A DNA stretch of 40,550 nt, from assembly GCA_031979385.1 (NCBI GenBank), contig DALZEF010000025.1, forward strand, positions 1 to 40,550, read 5' to 3'. The DNA is from Timonella sp031979385 (GTDB taxonomy: Bacteria; Actinomycetota; Actinomycetes; Actinomycetales; Cellulomonadaceae). The number at the start of each line of letters is the position of its first letter. Position 1 is the stretch's first letter. The notes beneath the pieces were generated by a model. That model saw only the letters and a list, made by a program, of their open reading frames with translations. It was not told where the DNA came from and did no database searches. Positions 16,228 through 24,739 of the stretch are shown here, one piece after another. The translations under genes and the position numbers were made by a program.

Positions 16228-19200
16228 GTGTCTTTTGCAGCGCAACCGCGCAGACAAGCGCCAAGGCCCAACGACGAACGGACTGGAATCAGCCCGGGTG
16301 CGATCACACTGATCGCAATCGCGGTTGTGATCGGTCTCGTCCTGCTTGCCGCGCAATTTTGGACCGAAGTCCTGTGGTTTACCCAGGTAGGTTTCAGAGA
16401 CGTCCTCCTCACCCAGTGGGGCACGCGTGCCATCCTGTTCTTTATCGGCTTCCTCATCATGGGTGTTGTCGTATATGTGAGCCTCCAGCTTGCATACTCA
16501 AAGCGGCCAATCTATGCGCCGTCCACCCCGGAACAGGCAACACTGGACCAATATCGCGAGGCCATTGAGCCGCTTCGTCGCGTGTTGACCTTCGGTATCC
16601 CGGTCCTCGTTGGTTTTTTTGCCGGGCTGGCAGCCCAAGCGCAGTGGTCGAACGTCCAGTTGGCGCTCAACTCCCAAGAGTTTGGAATCGCAGACCCAGA
16701 ACATGGGTTGGATTACTCGTTCTACGTGTTCACCCTGCCCGTGCTGCAGTTCTTTACGAGTTTCCTGCTCGGCGTCCTGATCATCGCGTTCATCGGTGCG
16801 GCCTTCACGCACTACCTGTACGGCGGCGTCACCCTCGCACAAAACGGACGTGGTGGCTCAGTGTCCAAGGTTGCTCGCGTTCAGTTGTCCACAATCGCTG
16901 CAATCGGCATGCTGTTCCTCGCAGTGAACTACTGGCTCGATCGTTATGCGCTGCTCCTCAAGGACGGGGACCGCTTCGACGGTGCAACCTACGCGGACGT
17001 CAACGCCGTGATCCCCGCGAAGGCGATCCTCGCGGGAGTAGCAGTTGTCGTCGCAATCTTGATCATCGTTTCTGCGGTGATTGGAAACTGGAAGCTTCCG
17101 GCCATTGGAATATCCCTGATGATCCTGTCCGCGATCGTCGTGGGCAACGTCTACCCGTGGTTCGTGCAGCGCTTCCAAGTCACGCCAAACGCGCAGCGCC
17201 TTGAAGCCGAGTACATCCAGCGCAACATCGACGCAACTCGATATGCATTCGGCCTCGACGCTATCGATACCGTTCCGTATGCGGCCAAAACTGAGGCAGA
17301 GGCAAACGCGCTCCGCGCAGATGCCGAAGCAACCGCATCGATCCGTCTGCTCGACCCGAACGTGGTATCGCCATCGTTCCGTCAACTCCAGCAGAACCGT
17401 GGATACTACAACTTCGCCCAGAACCTGTCGGTGGACCGATACACCATCGATGGTGAAAGCCGGGACACCGTCATCGCGGTGCGTGAACTTGACCTCGACG
17501 GGCTCAGTAACGACCAGCGTAACTGGGTCAACGAGCACACCGTTTACACCCACGGATACGGAGTCGTTGCCGCCTACGGTAACCAGATCGGGGCAGATGG
17601 ACGACCAGCCTTCTACGAGGGTTCCATTCCATCCGAGGGTGCGCTCACCAACCTCAGCGAGGACGGCTATGAGCCACGTATCTATTTCAGCCCACGAGCA
17701 CCGCTGTACTCGATCGTTGGAGCTGAAGAAGGCGCAAGCCCAGTCGAACTCGACTATCCGATCGATGGTGGAAACGGCCAGGTCAACTACACCTTCCCAA
17801 CTCAGGAGGTCGAGGTCGGCCCAAGCGTTGGAGGTTTCTGGAACAAGCTGCTCTACGCCATCAAGTTCCAAGACGAAGAGATCGTCTTCTCGAACAACCT
17901 CAACGAGAACTCCCAGATCATCTACGACCGCGACCCAGCCAAGCGCGTGGAGAAGGTAGCGCCATTCCTGACTCTCGACAACCGCGTCTACCCAGCGGTT
18001 GTCGACGGACGCGTCAAGTGGATCATCGACGGCTACACCACGTCGAACAGTCTGCCGTACTCAACCTCGGCGGCACTGGACGAGGCAACCGCAACCGTCA
18101 CCACCGCCTCTGGAGAGGTCATTCAGGCGCTCCTGCCGCAAGAGGTCAACTACATCCGCAACTCGGTCAAGGCGACCGTCGACGCTTACGACGGTTCAGT
18201 GACCCTGTACGCGTGGGATGAGGAAGACCCGGTGCTCAAGGCCTGGCAGCAGGTGTTCCCAGACGCAGTGCAACCGTTGTCCGAGATATCCGGTGACCTG
18301 ATGAGCCACATCCGCTACCCAGAGGACATGTTCAAGGTTCAGCGCACGTTGCTCACCAAGTACCACGTTGACACCGCAGAAGAGTTCTTCTCCGGTCAAG
18401 ACTTCTGGAACAACCCAAGCGACCCAGCGGTTCGCACCGAGCGGGCACCAGATCAGCCACCGTACTACCAGACGCTACAGATGCCAGGTCAGGAAGAGCC
18501 AACGTTCTCCCTGTCCACATCCTTCATCGCCGGTGGTTCTGGTGACCGAAACGTGCTAACCGGTTACCTCGCCGTGAACGCCGAAGCCGGAAACGAGGCC
18601 GGGAAGCCCGATTCCGACTACGGAAAGATGCGACTCCTCGAACTCCCACGAGGATCGATCATCCCCGGTCCGGGGCAGGTGCAGAACAACTTCGACTCTG
18701 ACTCGACCATCGCAACCCAGATTGGTCTGCTGCAGAACAACGCCACCGTTGTCCGCGGTAACCTCCTGACACTCCCGGTCGGTGGCGGCCTGCTCTACGT
18801 CCAGCCGGTCTACGTTGAGGCTCAGCAAGGAACGCGGTTCCCGTTGCTGCGCAAGGTCTTGGTCGCCTTCGGTAACGAGGTCGAACTCGCCGACACCCTC
18901 GACGAAGCACTCGACCGCGTGTTCAAGGGCAGTTCCGGTGTGGACGCGGGAGACTCCGAGGTCAAGCCAGACGAGATCGAAACGCCCGTTGATCCGATCG
19001 ACCCGGTCACGCCGGTGGACCCGACTCCGGAACCATCGACTGACCCAAGCGTCGAACCAACGGAGCAGCCGACCACGGAACCTAGCGTGGAGCCTTCCGA
19101 TGAGCCAACGTCAACGCCAGATCCAGACCTGTCACCGTTGGACGCAGCGTTGCAGTCTGCGAAGAAGGCGATGGAAGACTCCGATGCCGCGTTGAAGGAC

Positions 19201-19284
19201 GGTGACTTCGCCCGCTACGGCGAGGCGCAAGAACGACTTCAAAAGGCAATCGAGGACGCCATCGCTGCGCAGGGTGGCCTGTGA
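16228..19284 (+). CDS. UPF0182 family large membrane protein
   Basis: This is a 1018-residue membrane protein of the UPF0182 family (Rv3193c type), conserved across actinobacteria and of unknown function. About seven hydrophobic segments occupy residues ~30-320 (for example GAITLIAIAVVIGLVLLAAQ and AILFFIGFLIMGVVVYVSLQ). A long soluble domain of about 550 residues follows. The C-terminal region is an acidic Pro/Thr/Ser/Glu-rich linker (PVDPTPEPSTDPSVEPTEQP) ending in a short predicted helical segment (LDAALQSAKKAMEDSDAALK). The start is GTG at 16228 with GCGAGGA upstream. It is divergent from the PPA1309-type gene and ends before a strong terminator. Family length is typical. Confidence 0.93.
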   Translation: MSFAAQPRRQAPRPNDERTGISPGAITLIAIAVVIGLVLLAAQFWTEVLWFTQVGFRDVLLTQWGTRAILFFIGFLIMGVVVYVSLQLAYSKRPIYAPSTPEQATLDQYREAIEPLRRVLTFGIPVLVGFFAGLAAQAQWSNVQLALNSQEFGIADPEHGLDYSFYVFTLPVLQFFTSFLLGVLIIAFIGAAFTHYLYGGVTLAQNGRGGSVSKVARVQLSTIAAIGMLFLAVNYWLDRYALLLKDGDRFDGATYADVNAVIPAKAILAGVAVVVAILIIVSAVIGNWKLPAIGISLMILSAIVVGNVYPWFVQRFQVTPNAQRLEAEYIQRNIDATRYAFGLDAIDTVPYAAKTEAEANALRADAEATASIRLLDPNVVSPSFRQLQQNRGYYNFAQNLSVDRYTIDGESRDTVIAVRELDLDGLSNDQRNWVNEHTVYTHGYGVVAAYGNQIGADGRPAFYEGSIPSEGALTNLSEDGYEPRIYFSPRAPLYSIVGAEEGASPVELDYPIDGGNGQVNYTFPTQEVEVGPSVGGFWNKLLYAIKFQDEEIVFSNNLNENSQIIYDRDPAKRVEKVAPFLTLDNRVYPAVVDGRVKWIIDGYTTSNSLPYSTSAALDEATATVTTASGEVIQALLPQEVNYIRNSVKATVDAYDGSVTLYAWDEEDPVLKAWQQVFPDAVQPLSEISGDLMSHIRYPEDMFKVQRTLLTKYHVDTAEEFFSGQDFWNNPSDPAVRTERAPDQPPYYQTLQMPGQEEPTFSLSTSFIAGGSGDRNVLTGYLAVNAEAGNEAGKPDSDYGKMRLLELPRGSIIPGPGQVQNNFDSDSTIATQIGLLQNNATVVRGNLLTLPVGGGLLYVQPVYVEAQQGTRFPLLRKVLVAFGNEVELADTLDEALDRVFKGSSGVDAGDSEVKPDEIETPVDPIDPVTPVDPTPEPSTDPSVEPTEQPTTEPSVEPSDEPTSTPDPDLSPLDAALQSAKKAMEDSDAALKDGDFARYGEAQERLQKAIEDAIAAQGGL

Positions 19285-19301
19285 GTTAGCCGGTAGAAGG
19301 T

Positions 19302-19337
19302 GAGGGTGTCGGGCCGAGAGATTGGCCCGGCACCCTC
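19302..19337 (+). terminator. Terminator of the UPF0182 gene
   Basis: A 14-bp stem with one T/G wobble (19302-19315, 19324-19337) and an eight-base loop is followed by CTTTCGT. It lies 18 bases after the stop codon. Confidence 0.8.
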
Positions 19338-19439
19338 CTTTCGTCTGATGCCTGTTTTTTGTGTCACAGGTGCTCCCGGTCACAAAAGCGCATTTGAGGG
19401 CGATATTCTCACGCGAAAGTACTATAGTTAAAGAGTCGA

Positions 19440-19516
19440 CGCGGGGTGGAGCAGTTCGGTAGCTCGCTGGGCTCATAACCCAGAGGTCGCAGGTTCAAAT
19501 CCTGTCCCCGCTACCA
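19440..19516 (+). tRNA. Initiator tRNA-fMet (CAT), copy 1
   Basis: This is a 77-nt tRNA with encoded CCA. The anticodon loop is CTCATAA, flanked by GGG/CCC pairs in the anticodon stem, and the 1:72 position is a C/T mismatch. Both are signatures of the initiator. A TATAGT box lies just upstream (19422-19427). The sequence is identical to copy 2 at 21124. Confidence 0.97.
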
Positions 19517-19520
19517 CTTG

Positions 19521-19556
19521 AAAACGCCGGACATCATAAATGATGTCCGGCGTTTT
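19521..19556 (+). terminator. Terminator of initiator tRNA copy 1
   Basis: The arms 19521-19537 and 19540-19556 give a perfect 17-bp stem around an AA centre and end in a T-run (CGTTTTTGT). The 13-bp core is identical to the terminator after tRNA copy 2. Confidence 0.9.
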
Positions 19557-19651
19557 TGTCGTACCTGCATGCTGTAGGACGCTGCTCTGACACTGGCTGG
19601 AGGCTTCTAGGGATGGTCTTGGTTGGTGTTGGGTTAGCGGCCAAGATGTCG

Positions 19652-19733
19652 ATGGGGTGGTTTTGATCTGGGTACCTGTTTTGTGTGTATCTGGACGAAT
19701 TATGTCCCATCGGTTTGGCTTGGTGACGACTCG
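19652..19733 (+). repeat. Dispersed hairpin repeat, copy B
   Basis: Outer stem CGATGGG/CCCATCG (19652-19658, 19708-19714); inner stem TCTGGGTA/TATCTGGA pairs fully when G-T pairs are allowed. It ends in TTGGTGACGAC. The rest of the 411-base gap 19517-19927 holds the tRNA terminator and the promoter region of the epimerase gene, and no gene. Confidence 0.85.
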
Positions 19734-19927
19734 GGCGCTTTCAGCGTTCCACACCCTCTCAGGTGTTCTTTAGTGCGAAAGTTTGAACGAACCGGTAGCA
19801 AAGATCAAAGATGACGGGTTCGGCTCGCCGTGACCTTGGGTTTACTTACTTTGCGCAACTTAAAGGCACAATAGAGGAAACACTAGTTAGCGCATGTGCG
19901 CATCACGGATGACGGAACATAACCAGT

Positions 19928-20938
19928 ATGAGCAACGCAACCGGTGCGAACAGCACCGCGCCCAACACACTGACCGACGGAACGCTCGGCACCCTGCCAA
20001 CCAAAATCCTCACCCATGGAGCATCTGGTTCCAGTATCGAGGTCACCATCAAGGGTGCGACCCCGCTTACCTGGAAGGCACCATTCAGGGGCGAGTTGGG
20101 CGACTTCCTTGCGGGCTTTGTGTCCGAGGAGGACTTCCTTGGGCAGGGCGGCATGCGCGGTTCACTGCTCTTTCCGTTCGCCAACCGTCTGCACGACAAC
20201 AAGTACACGTGGGACGGCGTCACTTATGATGTGCCGAAGCAGTGGGATACCGACCCCGAGGTCATTCACGGTTTTGTCCGCTTGAACGACTGGGACGTCG
20301 AATCGGTGGAACTCGATAGCCCGGACTACGCCGCTATCACCTTTGGGTATGCGATTCGTCAGGGCGAGTACGAGTGGTACCCATTCGACCTCGATGTGCG
20401 GGTGCGTTATGAGCTCACCGCAACCGAGTTCAACGTCGAGTTCTCCTACACCAATGTCGGTAGCGCTGATGCCCCAGCCGGCTTTGGCTGGCACCCGTAC
20501 TTCCGGGTTCCGGGCCACGAGACCTTTGACGACCTGCGTCTGCGGGTCCCCGGTCGTACGCGTGTCCTCATGGACGAGAAACTCGTTCCACTTCCAGGTG
20601 AAGCGGCCTACGAACGCCGTGAGGATGATCTGATTCATGAGCCGCTCGCTGGCGTCAACTATGATGACGCGTGGGCAGACCTAGTTCCTGACTCCGATGG
20701 CTTGATCCGTACCACGCTCACTGAGCCGGATACCGGTGCGGGTGTAGCCATGTGGCAGGATCGGGGAACTGTTCTGATCTACACGGGTGGTTCGTACCCG
20801 GTTCCACGCGGTTCCATAGCGATTGAGCCGGTCGAATCCACAACTGACGCGTTCAACCGTCCAGACCGCGATGCCGAGGTGCGCCTCGCACCGGGAGCCA
20901 CACGTACCTTTAAGTTCGGCGGCACTGTTCTCGAGTAA
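19928..20938 (+). CDS. Aldose 1-epimerase / hexose-6-phosphate mutarotase family
   Basis: This 336-residue cytoplasmic protein has the galactose mutarotase (GalM) fold and interconverts alpha and beta anomers of sugars. The substrate-binding NR pair (FPFANRL, 86-87), catalytic His114 (IHGFVR), His189 (GWHPYF) and Glu300 (IEPVESTTDAFN) match the family. Members closer to YeaD act on hexose-6-phosphates; I cannot decide between the two from sequence alone. ATG 19928 starts MSNATGANSTAPN; the ribosome-binding site is weak. The gene is bracketed by two identical initiator tRNA genes. A link to the cellulase genes downstream (glucose metabolism) is plausible but not shown. Confidence 0.88.
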   Translation: MSNATGANSTAPNTLTDGTLGTLPTKILTHGASGSSIEVTIKGATPLTWKAPFRGELGDFLAGFVSEEDFLGQGGMRGSLLFPFANRLHDNKYTWDGVTYDVPKQWDTDPEVIHGFVRLNDWDVESVELDSPDYAAITFGYAIRQGEYEWYPFDLDVRVRYELTATEFNVEFSYTNVGSADAPAGFGWHPYFRVPGHETFDDLRLRVPGRTRVLMDEKLVPLPGEAAYERREDDLIHEPLAGVNYDDAWADLVPDSDGLIRTTLTEPDTGAGVAMWQDRGTVLIYTGGSYPVPRGSIAIEPVESTTDAFNRPDRDAEVRLAPGATRTFKFGGTVLE

Positions 20939-21001
20939 TTGATCTGACGGACTGCGGCGAACACTGGTTTGCGTATCCTGATGTAGGCGTTATCTCAGCG
21001 G

Positions 21002-21026
21002 CTCGGCGGAATGTGATTCCGCCGAG
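21002..21026 (+). terminator. Terminator of the aldose epimerase gene
   Basis: A perfect 11-bp stem (21002-21012, 21016-21026) with a GTG loop is followed by TCGCACTCGTTTT, about 63 bases after the stop codon. Confidence 0.75.
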
Positions 21027-21123
21027 TCGCACTCGTTTTAGCAGGTAAGAGGCTTTGGAGATGCTTGTCACAGGGGATTCGATTGTTTTTCCTGCTCCCG
21101 CCTGCGTATGCTAGATGAGTCGA

Positions 21124-21200
21124 CGCGGGGTGGAGCAGTTCGGTAGCTCGCTGGGCTCATAACCCAGAGGTCGCAGGTTCAAATCCTGTCCCCGCTACCA
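21124..21200 (+). tRNA. Initiator tRNA-fMet (CAT), copy 2
   Basis: The 77-nt sequence is identical to copy 1, including the encoded CCA, anticodon loop CTCATAA, GGG/CCC anticodon stem and C/T mismatch at 1:72. A -10-like TATGCT lies just upstream (21108-21113), and TTGTTT lies 18 bases before it. Confidence 0.97.
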
Positions 21201-21208
21201 CTTGTAAG

Positions 21209-21236
21209 CGCCGGACATCATAAATGATGTCCGGCG
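21209..21236 (+). terminator. Terminator of initiator tRNA copy 2
   Basis: A perfect 13-bp stem (21209-21221, 21224-21236) around an AA centre is followed by TTTTTGTTTT. The stem is the same as that after tRNA copy 1. Confidence 0.9.
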
Positions 21237-21285
21237 TTTTTGTTTTGCCCAGTTACTGGGTTGGCTAGGTCATGGGTCAAAATGT

Positions 21286-21370
21286 CGATGGGGTGGTTTT
21301 GGTTCGGGTCCGTAGTTTTTATACGTGTATCCGGGCTGATGTCGCCCCATCGATTGTGATTGGCGACGAG
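21286..21370 (+). repeat. Dispersed hairpin repeat, copy C
   Basis: Outer stem CGATGGGG/CCCCATCG (21286-21293, 21345-21352) is perfect; the inner stem GGTTCGGGT/ATCCGGGCT pairs fully with G-T pairs. It ends ATTGGCGACGA. It lies between tRNA copy 2 and the 3' end of the GH74 gene. Confidence 0.85.
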
Positions 21371-21443
21371 GTGGCTGGGGTGGCCTGTCGGCTGAGCGAG
21401 CCGTCGGCTGGGTCCCATTCTCACGAACCAAGGCAGAACAAAA

Positions 21444-21480
21444 GCCCGGTGGCCTGGACTGTGCGGACAGACCACCGGGC
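21444..21480 (-). terminator. Terminator of the GH74 gene
   Basis: A perfect 9-bp GC stem (21444-21452, 21472-21480) is followed on the minus strand by TTTTGTTCTG. It lies 21 bases past the GH74 stop codon. Confidence 0.8.
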
Positions 21481-21501
21481 GGAGTAGCGCCGTAGCGGCG
21501 C

Positions 21502-24240
21502 TTATTGGCAGGTAACAGATGCTCCGCTTGGAGCGCCACCTGTGCCAATGAAGCCGACGGAGGTGGACTGACCCGCACCGAGCCAACCGTTCCACGCCTC
21601 GTTCGTCACTGTGTACGGTCCATTGCCGGAGACCTGGCCACCCCAGGCATTCGCGATGCCCGCACCGCCGAGATCAACGTTCAAGGTCCAACTGGTGATC
21701 GATTCGTGAGCCGTCACCGTGATTTCTCCCTGGAAACCTGAACCCCAGTCCCCGGCGGTTCGGTACACGGCGGAGCATGCTGCGTCATCGGGCCCGGGTT
21801 CATCCGTTGGATCGGGATTAGGCGAGTCGGTCGGATCAGGGTCTGGTGTGTCCGTTGGCTCAGGATCGGGCTCTCCACCGCCTACAACGCCTCCGGTGAA
21901 GGACTCAACCGGGGTGAACTGCGAGACATCGCCGACCACGATTCCGCGGCCGTTGGTACCGATGTATACGCGGCCGTGAACGTCTGGGTCTCCGGTGATC
22001 GTTGCTCCGGTCCAGAACCATTGGTTTTGGTTGTCGTTGAGCCGGTGCCAGGTTGCGCCCTGGTCATCTGAGCGGAAGATCCCGCGGACGTTTCCGATCT
22101 TGGAGGAGGTGTAGATGACCGGGTAGGCACCCGCGGTGGCTGGCTTGCCGAACCCGATGGAATCACCCTCTTGGACGTTTGCCATCTGCTTCCAGGTGCC
22201 GCCACCGTCGGTGGAACGCCACATACCGTAGATCTCGTCCTCAATTCCTCCCGCGAGCCATATGTGGCCCTCGTATCCGGGGACGGCTCGGAATCGGACG
22301 TTGCCCTCGTCGGGGAAACCGCTAAAACTCGAGGCGGTGAAGGAGACACCCTTGTTGGTTGAGTAATAGAAGGTGCCGTCTGCGAAGGCATAGAACCTGT
22401 TGGGGTTGACTCGGTCGGCCTCGACGCTGACTCCAGTGGGTAGGCCCCTAGCCGCACTCCACGTTGAGCCGAGTGTGGTGGATACGAGCGGAGTGGTTCC
22501 CTCGGGTGCCCACAGTACGGCAGAAGCGTCGGTGTTGACTGCGATGGAGCCTGGGCCGGTTGCGGCTGCCGGGCTGTTGCCTTCATGCCAGTTGTTTCCG
22601 CCGTCGGTGGAGATGCCCACCCAGGATGAGGTGTCTCCGGAGATGGATTGCCCGGTGCGTACGACGGTGTTTGGGTTGTCCTGCGCGAAGTCGAGTGAGA
22701 TGACGGAATCGTGGTGCGGCTGCTTCATGAAGAACTTGGACGGGACCTCGGTGATGTCGGTGTGTACGAATCCGCCGATGTCGTACATACCTGAGATCAG
22801 TTCGGTTGGTCCAGGTGGGGCTTCGAGGTCTTGGATGGCCGTCTCTTCGATGCCCTGTGCTTTCGGGGTGATGGTGACGATGCCGTCGTTGTCCCATGCG
22901 GTGAGGTTGGTGCCGCCGTAGATGCCGCCGCCGGTTCCGTAGTAGAAGCGGTCCGGGTTATGCGGGTCGATCTCGAATGATTGGGTCATCCAGCCGAGTT
23001 TGGGGTTCTCGTCTGGTGGGCTGACGTTGTGGCCGAAGTCGTGCCATGGTGCTTCGGTGTAGTTCAGTTCGTAGCGCTTCTTCTTGCCGGGGTAGTTCTC
23101 CCAGTCCCAGATGGGACTCCAGGTTTCGCCGCGGTCGGTGGAACGGTAGATGATGATGTCCGGCCACCAGGAGATCTGGGAGACGACCATGATGGTGTTG
23201 GGGTTGTTGCGGTCAATTGTGAGCCCTGAGTATCCGAAGTAGGCGTCGGGAGAGTCAGAGGGGATGGGGCTAATTTGCGTCCAGTTTCCTGAGACGACAT
23301 CGAGTCGCCAGACGTCTCCGAGGCTACCGTCGTATGGGCCGCCTGTGTCTGAGGTGGCGATGTAGAGTTGCTGGCCCTCGTGGTCGAGCACGCCCTTTTG
23401 TGCGAGGAAGCCGGTGGGTTGCCCGGGTACGCGTTCCCAGGTGTCTCCACCGTTGGTGGTGCGGTAGACGTTGTTGTCCTTGTCGGCGACTCCCACGTAG
23501 ATGGTTTGGGTTTTTTTACTGCTGGAGCCGGTGGTTGGGTCGAAGGTAACCCAGACAACTCCCTGGTTGTCGCCGGTGTAATCGTAGCTGGGGTCTTGAA
23601 CGTAGTTGCCGACGTTGGGGAAGTTAGTTACCTGGCTCCAGGTCACGCCGTAGTCGGTGGAGCGCCAGAGGCCGTTTCCGGATTCGGCGCCGAAGTAGAG
23701 GATGTTGTTGTGGTTGGGGTCGATTGCGAGTCGTTCGCCCATGCCGCGTCCGGGCATGTTGCCGCCAACCTTGAATGGCAGCATGGTCTTGTCCCAGGTT
23801 TCGCCGCGGTCGGTGGAGCGTAGAATCGCACCGTTTTGGGTGTCCCACGAGTTTGTGTAGGTGCCCGCTGCAAGGTAGACGCGATCTGGGTCAACCTGGT
23901 CTGTGGCGAGGGAGAGGATTCCTGAGTGGCTCCAGTCGGTCCAGCCGATGTGGTCTGTGAGCGGTTTCCACCGTCCGCTGGTCTCGTCGAGGCGGTAGGC
24001 GCCTCCGATATCGGTGCGGGCGTATACGAGGCCGGGTTCGCTTTGATTGAAGATGATGCCGGGAACGAATCCGCCGCCCACGATCTCTACGTTTCCCCAC
24101 TCGTATCCCGAGGGGGAGGTTCCGGTGATATGTGTGCCGGGCAGTGCGCTGGTGGCTGGTTGTGCTTGTGCGGTGAGCCCGATTCCGCTGAGGAACAGGG
24201 CACTCGCCGCGATGGGGGCGGCGATCCGGGTATATCTCAT
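21502..24240 (-). CDS. Secreted GH74 xyloglucanase with CBM2
   Basis: A 912-residue secreted enzyme, predicted to cut xyloglucan (endo- or oligosaccharide-specific xyloglucanase). A signal peptide ends near AQA-QP (residue ~27). The GH74 double beta-propeller spans about 45-785, with many sialidase/BNR-like repeats (RSTDRGETW, RTTNGGDTW, RSTDYGVTW). The two catalytic Asp in the GH74 pattern are Asp77 (TDIGG) and Asp487 (YDIGG). A DPDPTD-type linker (~788-820) leads to a CBM2 (~821-912) with terminal Cys pair and exposed Trp, for binding cellulose. ATG 24240 follows AAAGGAG; an in-frame GTG at 24249 would overlap that site. The promoter region holds three LacI-type palindromes, so repression by the nearby LacI protein is likely. 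Confidence 0.95.
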   Translation of the reverse strand: MRYTRIAAPIAASALFLSGIGLTAQAQPATSALPGTHITGTSPSGYEWGNVEIVGGGFVPGIIFNQSEPGLVYARTDIGGAYRLDETSGRWKPLTDHIGWTDWSHSGILSLATDQVDPDRVYLAAGTYTNSWDTQNGAILRSTDRGETWDKTMLPFKVGGNMPGRGMGERLAIDPNHNNILYFGAESGNGLWRSTDYGVTWSQVTNFPNVGNYVQDPSYDYTGDNQGVVWVTFDPTTGSSSKKTQTIYVGVADKDNNVYRTTNGGDTWERVPGQPTGFLAQKGVLDHEGQQLYIATSDTGGPYDGSLGDVWRLDVVSGNWTQISPIPSDSPDAYFGYSGLTIDRNNPNTIMVVSQISWWPDIIIYRSTDRGETWSPIWDWENYPGKKKRYELNYTEAPWHDFGHNVSPPDENPKLGWMTQSFEIDPHNPDRFYYGTGGGIYGGTNLTAWDNDGIVTITPKAQGIEETAIQDLEAPPGPTELISGMYDIGGFVHTDITEVPSKFFMKQPHHDSVISLDFAQDNPNTVVRTGQSISGDTSSWVGISTDGGNNWHEGNSPAAATGPGSIAVNTDASAVLWAPEGTTPLVSTTLGSTWSAARGLPTGVSVEADRVNPNRFYAFADGTFYYSTNKGVSFTASSFSGFPDEGNVRFRAVPGYEGHIWLAGGIEDEIYGMWRSTDGGGTWKQMANVQEGDSIGFGKPATAGAYPVIYTSSKIGNVRGIFRSDDQGATWHRLNDNQNQWFWTGATITGDPDVHGRVYIGTNGRGIVVGDVSQFTPVESFTGGVVGGGEPDPEPTDTPDPDPTDSPNPDPTDEPGPDDAACSAVYRTAGDWGSGFQGEITVTAHESITSWTLNVDLGGAGIANAWGGQVSGNGPYTVTNEAWNGWLGAGQSTSVGFIGTGGAPSGASVTCQ

Positions 24241-24286
24241 CTGAGGCACTCCTTTGTGTCGATGGATTCGAGTGTCGAGAATGCGG

Positions 24287-24298
24287 GTAAGCGTTTCG
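24287..24298. promoter_or_regulatory. LacI-type operator, downstream site (GH74)
   Basis: GTAAGCGTTTCG is an imperfect palindrome centred on CG, of the AAgCGcTT type used by LacI-family repressors. It lies between the predicted promoter and the GH74 start codon. Confidence 0.45.
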
Positions 24299-24347
24299 CT
24301 ACTCGATTACCGCGCCTTTACATGGTTTTGATGCGGCGGTGATCGCA

Positions 24348-24377
24348 ATAATAGCGAAGCGCTTCGATGATTATGAA
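24348..24377 (-). promoter_or_regulatory. Probable GH74 promoter
   Basis: On the minus strand, -35 TTCATA (24372-24377) and -10 TATTAT (24348-24353) are separated by 18 bases. The spacer contains a perfect LacI-type palindrome. Confidence 0.6.
24355..24366. promoter_or_regulatory. LacI-type operator inside the GH74 promoter
   Basis: CGAAGCGCTTCG is a perfect 12-bp palindrome centred on CG. It sits between the predicted -35 and -10 boxes, where a bound repressor would block RNA polymerase. Confidence 0.65.
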
Positions 24378-24381
24378 CCTG

Positions 24382-24395
24382 CTTAAACGATTAAG
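24382..24395. promoter_or_regulatory. LacI-type operator upstream of the GH74 promoter
   Basis: CTTAAACGATTAAG is a 14-bp near-palindrome centred on CG, just upstream of the predicted -35. It closely resembles CTGAAACGTTTAAG before the GH6 gene. Confidence 0.6.
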
Positions 24396-24410
24396 TTTGC
24401 AGCAGGGAAG

Positions 24411-24448
24411 TTCTCCCCGCGCATGCACGTTTGGATGCGCGGGGAGAA
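24411..24448. other. 14-bp perfect hairpin upstream of the GH74 promoter
   Basis: Arms 24411-24424 and 24435-24448 (TTCTCCCCGCGCAT and its complement) enclose a 10-base loop. It may stop transcripts coming from the GH5 gene or insulate the GH74 promoter. There is no clear T-tract on the minus strand. Confidence 0.5.
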
Positions 24449-24492
24449 GGTAGGTGGGTTGGCGGCGCAGGGTTCTAATGGTTGCAACTGCT

Positions 24493-24575
24493 CGGTGGGC
24501 TGTTTTGGGTCCGGGTGCGTGATTTTTGTGTGTACACCCGGACGTTTTTCGGCCCTTCGGTGTGCTTGGCGACGA
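24493..24575 (+). repeat. Dispersed hairpin repeat, copy D
   Basis: Inner stem GTCCGGGTG/CACCCGGAC (24509-24517, 24535-24543) is perfect. The outer stem CGGTGGGC/GCCCTTCG (24493-24500, 24552-24559) has one wobble and one mismatch. It ends TTGGCGACGA. It lies in the 499-base gap between GH74 and GH5, together with operators and hairpins and no gene. Confidence 0.85.
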
Positions 24576-24669
24576 ATTGGCCCGGTTGCGCTGTCGACGG
24601 CTAGCCGTGCTGAACCCACCGGATGTGCGCGGTGGTGAGGTGCGCAGAGAAGTGAGGACTCGTCGCCAA
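24566..24669. repeat. Inverted TTGGCGACGA arms flanking about 84 bp
   Basis: TTGGCGACGA (24566-24575, the end of repeat copy D) is matched by its exact complement TCGTCGCCAA at 24660-24669. A similar inverted pair lies at 32608-32689. Confidence 0.55.
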
Positions 24670-24683
24670 TTTCCGACGAACAC

Positions 24684-24713
24684 GCTGGGAGGCGCCCCAG
24701 CGCGCCTCCCAGC
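24684..24713 (-). terminator. Terminator of the GH5 gene
   Basis: A perfect 12-bp stem (24684-24695, 24702-24713) with a six-base loop lies 26 bases past the GH5 stop. On the minus strand GTGTTCGTC follows, so the T-tract is poor. Confidence 0.65.
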
Positions 24714-24739
24714 ATTCCCGGGCAACAGCAGTCCTACCC

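Noticed and set aside
16053..16356. N-terminal extension of the PPA1309-type protein to 16356
   Set aside because: The extra sequence overlaps the start of the divergent UPF0182 gene and has no protein-like pattern; ATG 16014 fits the family.
19473..19754. Minus-strand frame of 93 codons ending in VAGTGFEPATSGL
   Set aside because: It runs antisense through the initiator tRNA, its terminator and hairpin repeat B. The ending is the known false translation of the reverse strand of an fMet tRNA and appears in many wrong database entries.
22981..23960. Several plus-strand frames opposite the GH74 gene
   Set aside because: They are mirror frames of the repeated propeller motif codons; composition and overlap show they are not genes.
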